From Antedon bifida (taxonomy: Eukaryota; Echinodermata; Crinoidea; Comatulida; Antedonidae), in assembly GCA_963402885.1 (NCBI GenBank), contig OY727093.1:15423501-15487500 (forward strand): 64,000 bases of DNA. Reading direction: 5' to 3'. Below, piece by piece: positions 59,289 through 64,000 of this stretch. The notes below the pieces were generated by a model. That model saw only the letters and a list, made by a program, of their open reading frames with translations. It searched no databases and was not told where the DNA came from. A program made the translations under genes and the position numbers. How positions within the stretch are numbered: position 1 is the stretch's first letter; each line of letters begins with the position of its first letter.

Positions 59289-60032
59289 GTAATTCCGTTA
59301 CCAGAATAAAAGTTACCAGAATATCAAGACATTGTCATTTTTTTTTCAAGTACACTGTTTTAGATTGGTAAGTATGTGTACGACACATATCAAATTTATT
59401 ATTCAAAGCTTACCCAGATCTTGTGGGTTGGTTAAAAAAAGCCGAAAATCAGAGTGAATTGTAATTCCGTTACCGTGGAATTGCCCAGGGCAATTCTCCA
59501 TTGGAAGACCAAAATCATCATTTTTTAAATCTGCATGAATCTACACTTAAGTGTTATTTTTTGTGTACTAATATATGTGGAATTTGGTTCCAACTAAAAT
59601 TTTTGTTTTATTAATTCACATTTCTTCAAAAATTGCTTGTCTTGTCAAATGTGTAATTAAATATTTCAAACTGAAAAAATAGCTGGAATTCGACAATCCT
59701 GAACTATGTACTTAACTCAACCCTTGTTGACTTTAATTATTCTAATTATTTGAGTTCATGGTCTCTAGAACACTACGATTAATATTAAATTTCATGTCGC
59801 ATCTCCCACTTTGTGTAAGAAATCATTCATTTTCTAGTAAATTGTTTTGTAATTCCGTTACCAAAAATGTAATAAAAGTTTTCCTGTCAGCTAACCAATG
59901 CTTATAAACTTGAGTTACTTTAAATTCTCTTATTAGGTATGTCCATTTACCTATATCAATTACCAGTTTGTTTGGTCTTCTCTAGTTTTGTAGAAAACTT
60001 GGTAACGGAATTACATTTGGTAACGGAATTAC
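59289..60032. repeat. Five copies of GTAATTCCGTTACC in both orientations
   Basis: Forward copies at 59289-59302, 59461-59474 and 59849-59862; inverse copies at 60001-60014 and 60019-60032. No ORF in this stretch. Confidence 0.75.
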
Positions 60033-60639
60033 ATGGGGGTATATGTATACCTTAATTCACTAATAGATGTCTCAGTACTGTCATTATTTCTCTAAATGAA
60101 GCCAATTAACTTGACAAAAGGGGGCAGCAGATACCCTAGCAACGGGACCTCCTATTCATTACCTTCTGGACTGTACACCACTGTCTGAACAAGGTCAATG
60201 AAACGGTGTTTAATGTTCTTTTAAAAGTAGTATATTTAGATTAATAAATTATAATAATATATTATTGTAATATTGTATAATTTATAATATTTTAAAAACA
60301 AGCCCATTGCATGGCAGTTATTATTGATTTATGATTTCTATAACGAGTACCTCGCTTTATTTACAGTCATGCCACTGCAAAAGAAAAGATGTATACCAAT
60401 TTCCTTGTTATAGCCAGAACAGACTGGCTATTGAATATTGAAATAAAACTGTGTCTGGACAAAACCATATTTGCTGTTTGTATTTTGAATTTACATTCTG
60501 TGACTGTGTGACACTGCCGCTGAGACTATATATAGTAACGTATACATTAAAACACCAATGTTACAATAAGTAACTTGTGATTAACACAGATTGTGATGGG
60601 TTTAAAATATTATTTGTTAAAAACTTATATACTTGATCA
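60033..60639. other. AT-rich spacer, no gene seen
   Basis: Contains TAATAT-rich runs near 60240-60300. No supported ORF. Confidence 0.4.
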
Positions 60640-60890
60640 TGATTCAACAATCTGAGATACAATTGGTAAGACAGAAATTGGGTGGTAATATTTACATCCG
60701 ATTTGTCACCTTCTTTAAAAATAGAGGTAACCTTTTCAATTTCCCAATCAGATGGAAAAGTTGAGGTGAACGAAGAATAATTACATATATATGCAAGAGT
60801 TTCACATACAACAGGAGCAGCTAACTTTAATAATTTACAATTTATACCATCAAGACCAGAGGCCTTATTGTTAGAAATTTAATTAATTTA
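60640..60890 (-). pseudogene. LINE RT N-terminal fragment
   Basis: Minus-strand reading NKASGLDGI, then KLLKLAAPVVCETLAYICNY, then FPSDWEIEKVTSIFKEGDKS, which is the first part of a non-LTR reverse transcriptase. No Met-started ORF. Isolated fragment. Confidence 0.75.
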
Positions 60891-61539
60891 ATTAAAAACA
60901 AATTTTGGTGTAATGATATCAAATTTAAAAGTATTCTGATTTACAGTTAGGAGATAACTTTAACGACAAAATTCACAATTTCGTATTTGTTGTGTTCAAT
61001 ATAATATTAATTTTTTTTGTAAAAAGGTACTGATTATTTGCGTTATTTAACATGGATGAACTGTAGAACTTTATTGTAAAAAAAATAAATTAACTTACCG
61101 ATATGAAGACGTTGGTGATGAATTAGGTGTAATTGTCCCCCTGTTCCTCGGCAGTCGTAATCCATCTATTAAAAAAATTTTTTATTGTAAAGAAATGCTT
61201 TATTCACATGAAAATCTCAGCAAATCAAACAGACGAATATAATTACTGCGATAAAATACAATTCAAAACGTGAAACAGACATATAACTTACAATACATTC
61301 ACTAATAATGTGCAAAATGTGGTGTTGCGTCAAGTTTATGCCATGTTTTGCGAGATTTGTACATGAGCGATGGTTGAAAGATAATAATAATAATGAAAAG
61401 AGGCAGGGTCTCACATTATTTCAAACATATTAGAAATAAAAGACAAATACAAATACGTTATATATCAATATATATATATACAATATGAATAGTTAACTTA
61501 CCCTTGTGCCAATCAATTCTTCCACATGTAAGCCTTAAA
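60891..61539. other. AT-rich spacer with TA microsatellite
   Basis: Contains an (AT)n run near 61465-61482. No supported gene. Confidence 0.4.
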
Positions 61540-64000
61540 ACATTACCATTTTATTAGGTTAGACCAGGCTTGGGTAGGCGGGTAGGCAAGCCCCGCTAGG
61601 CCAAGTTAGGGTAGTCTGGTTGTTTAGCTAGTTCAGGCTATGGTAGGCACAACTAGCCTGATCCACACAACTAGCCTGATCCGCGAGATTTTTCCGCACA
61701 AGACGGGCAAATCGGTGGTGGATGCGACGAGCATCACGGATGCCTAAACACATTACCATTATGCTAGGCTGGGATAGGATAGGCCCGGCCAGCCAGGACC
61801 GGGTTGTCAAAACCAGGCTAGGCTAGGCTAGGCCTAGAGACCCTGACCCGCAATTACTTACACTGACTCTCTTTTTCCCACTTTATTCCTACGTTTACTC
61901 TGCCGGTTAGCCTGTGATTTCCAATTTTTCTACACGTAAGCCTTAAAACATTACCATTTTATTAGGCTAGACCGTCCTTGGGTAGGTCTAGGTGTCCCGT
62001 AGGCGGGTAGGCAAGCCGGATAGGCCAAGTTAGGCTCGACTAGGTCGGCTAGGCTAGTCTCGACCCGTCTAGGCTCGGACCGACTCCGGCTCGGATCGGA
62101 CTCGGGCTCGGATCGGCCCGACTAGTTTTCATCCGCGCGATATTTTTTTGCTTTTCTTTTTGTATGATACGCACACGTCACGCGCACACCTATTTTATTA
62201 GGAATGAACAGTAACGCTGTCGGATAGCCTGTGATGTGTTGTTTGATGATGATTTTCCCCCCACCACAATTCCTATTTTTCCGGCCTCCGTTACTAACCG
62301 ATATAGTCTGACCGTCGTAGGTATATATATGGGGAGTGTGACCTGTGAGCTAGGCTAGTCTCGGACCGGCCCAAGCTAGGCTCGCAGCGGCTGTAGCCTA
62401 AGCAGCTAGGCTAGTCTTGGTCTGGCCCGGCTAGGGTCGCATCTGATAGGCCCGGCTCGCACTGCTTTGGCCCGACTCGGCTGTAGACTAAGCAACTAGG
62501 CTTGTCCGGCCCGGCTAGGCCTGACTCGGCTAGGCCCGACCCGGCTGTAGCCTAAGAAGCTAGACCCGGCTAAGCCAGATCCGGCTAGGCCAGATCCGGC
62601 TAGGCCAGATCGGACTGTAGCCTAAACAGCTAGGCTCGGAATAAACGGTAACCTTCTGCCGGTTAGCCTGTGAGGTGTAGTTTGATGATGATTTTTTTAT
62701 TCCCATTTTTTCCGGCCTCCGTTACTAACCGATATAGTCTGACCGTCGTAGGTATATATATGGGGGAGTGTGACCTGTGAGCTAGGTTAGTCTCGGACCG
62801 GCCCAAGCCAAGCTCGCAGCGGCTGTAGCCTAAGCAGCTAGGCTAGTCTCGGTCTGGCCCGGTTAGGGTCGCACCTGATAGGCCCGACCCGGCTCGTACT
62901 GCTTTGGCCCGACTCGGCTGTAGACTAAGCAACTAGGCTTGTCCTGCCCGGCTAGGCCTGACTCGGCTAGGCCTGACTCGGCTAGGCCCGACCCGGCTGT
63001 AGGCTAAGAAGCTAGACCCGGCTAAGCCAGATCCGGCTAGGCCAGACCGGACTGTAGCCTAAACAGCTAGGCTCGGAATAAACGGTAACCTTCTGCCGGT
63101 TAGCCTGTGAGGTGTAGTTTAATGATAATTTTTTTAAATTCCCATTTTTTCCGGCCTCCGTTACTAACCGATATAGTCTGACCGTCGTAGATATATATAT
63201 GGGGGAGTGTGACCTGTGAGCTAGGTTAGTCTCGGACCGGCCCAAGCCAAGCTCGCAGCGGCTGTAGCCTAAGCAAATCGGCTAGGCCCGACCCGGCTGT
63301 AGCCTAAGAAGCTAGACCCGGCTAAGCCAGATCCGGCTAGGCCAGACCGGACTGTAGCCTAAACAGCTAGGCTCGGAATAAACGGTAACCTTCTGCCGGT
63401 TAGTCTGTGAGGTGTAGTTTGCTGATGATTTTTTAATTCCCATTTTTTCCGGCCTCCGTTACTAACCGATATAGTCTGACCGTCGTAGGTATATATATGG
63501 GGGGAGTGTGACTAGGTTAGTCTCGGACCGGCCCAAGCCAAGCTCGGAATGGCCAGGCTAGGGTCGCACCTGCTAGGCCCTACCCGGCTCGCACCGGTTA
63601 GGCCCGACCCGGCTGTAGACTAAGCAACTAAGCTTGTCCGGCCCGGCTAGGCCCGACTCGGCTAGGCCCGACTCGGCTAGGCCCGACCCGGCTAAGCCAG
63701 ATCCGGCTAGGCCAGACCCGGCTGTAGCCTAAACAGCTAGGCTAGAACCGGTTAGGCTAGGCCTAGATTACATTTTCTCTGCCGGCTAAAGCACAAGACT
63801 AGATAGTTCAGGCTATGGTAGGGACGGCTAGCTTGATCCGCGAGATTTGTCCGCACAAGACTGGCAAATCGGCGGTGGTGGCGACGAGCATCAAGGATGC
63901 CTAAAAACATTATCATTATGCTAGGCTGGGATAGGATCGGCCAGGACCAGGTTGTCAAAACCAGGCTAGGCTCGGGCTGGATAGGCTAGGCCCTGGCCCG
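61540..64000. repeat. GC-rich GGCTAGGC satellite with higher-order repeats
   Basis: Built of roughly 10-20 bp words such as CGGCTAGGCC and CTGTAGCCTAAGC. A block CCGGCCTCCGTTACTAACCG followed by GTATATATATGGG recurs at 62281, 62712, 63151 and 63449 (periods about 431, 439 and 298). A separate block of about 200 bp at 61630-61830 (AGTTCAGGCTATGGTAGG, then CGACGAGCATCA) recurs at 63800-63995. Confidence 0.82.

Noticed and set aside
61628..61810. Short minus ORF repeated at 63752-63958
   Set aside because: Explained by the duplicated satellite block; no coding evidence.
62281..63520. rRNA, snRNA or tRNA genes in the GC-rich repeats
   Set aside because: No tRNA A/B boxes, 5S or snRNA sequence was recognised; only a TATA-like block is conserved.

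Overview
This is a eukaryotic nuclear window, AT-rich and dominated by repeats. It has no operons and no bacterial-type genes. Short GT-AG introns, CR1/L2-like non-LTR retrotransposons with a PHD-like finger and a 2A-like motif, a Ty3/gypsy element, Mutator-like elements and frequent TAGGCCTA words suggest a marine invertebrate, most likely an echinoderm or a related deuterostome. The species call is inference from general composition only.

Layout. 1-21046 is tandem array A: twelve head-to-tail units of about 1.5-1.6 kb, one interrupted by a 5'-truncated LINE with an intact 633-aa reverse transcriptase ORF (2037-4270). 21047-24929 is mostly unique sequence. It carries the one clearly intact cellular-looking gene, an eight-exon PHD-FLYWCH-MULE transposase-like protein (22074-24444). 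24930-26002 is a roughly 380-bp TAGGCCTA-rich satellite. 26003-37134 is tandem array B, made of the same unit family and broken by a LINE 5' fragment (33746-35801). 37163-38786 is one isolated inverted unit inserted in the satellite, which resumes at 38787-41290. 41550-43000 is a decayed LINE and 43003-43350 a MITE. 43480-55782 is a Ty3/gypsy element on the minus strand, split by an 8.5-kb Mutator-like element (45393-53913) with a perfect 10-bp target duplication. That Mutator-like element carries a solo LTR of the same gypsy family. 55783-56945 is satellite again. 57213-60900 holds LINE scraps and a short divergent copy of the array unit (57435-58130). 61540-64000 is a GC-rich GGCTAGGC satellite.

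The most interesting system is the array unit. Each unit starts with CTAGA and a conserved hairpin (core CGTCACTTTGACG). Next comes a 10-13 base box. If the unit keeps its 3' end, it closes with a hairpin whose right arm is the exact inverse complement of that unit's own box. Five box versions occur (TAGGTGATCA, GGTTATCCGC, GGTTTTCCGC, AGTTATCCGC, AGGTTATATGCAT), and wherever a body keeps its own tail the first tail hairpin matches. Extra tail modules of other specificities can be stacked behind a unit, up to five in a row. This resembles the asymmetric terminal or subterminal inverted repeats and 3' hairpins of non-autonomous Helentron/Helitron2-type rolling-circle elements. The swappable paired ends and stacked tails are unusual.

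The nested insertions give a relative order: satellite, then gypsy, then Mutator-like element, then a gypsy LTR inside it. No rRNA, tRNA or CRISPR was recognised.
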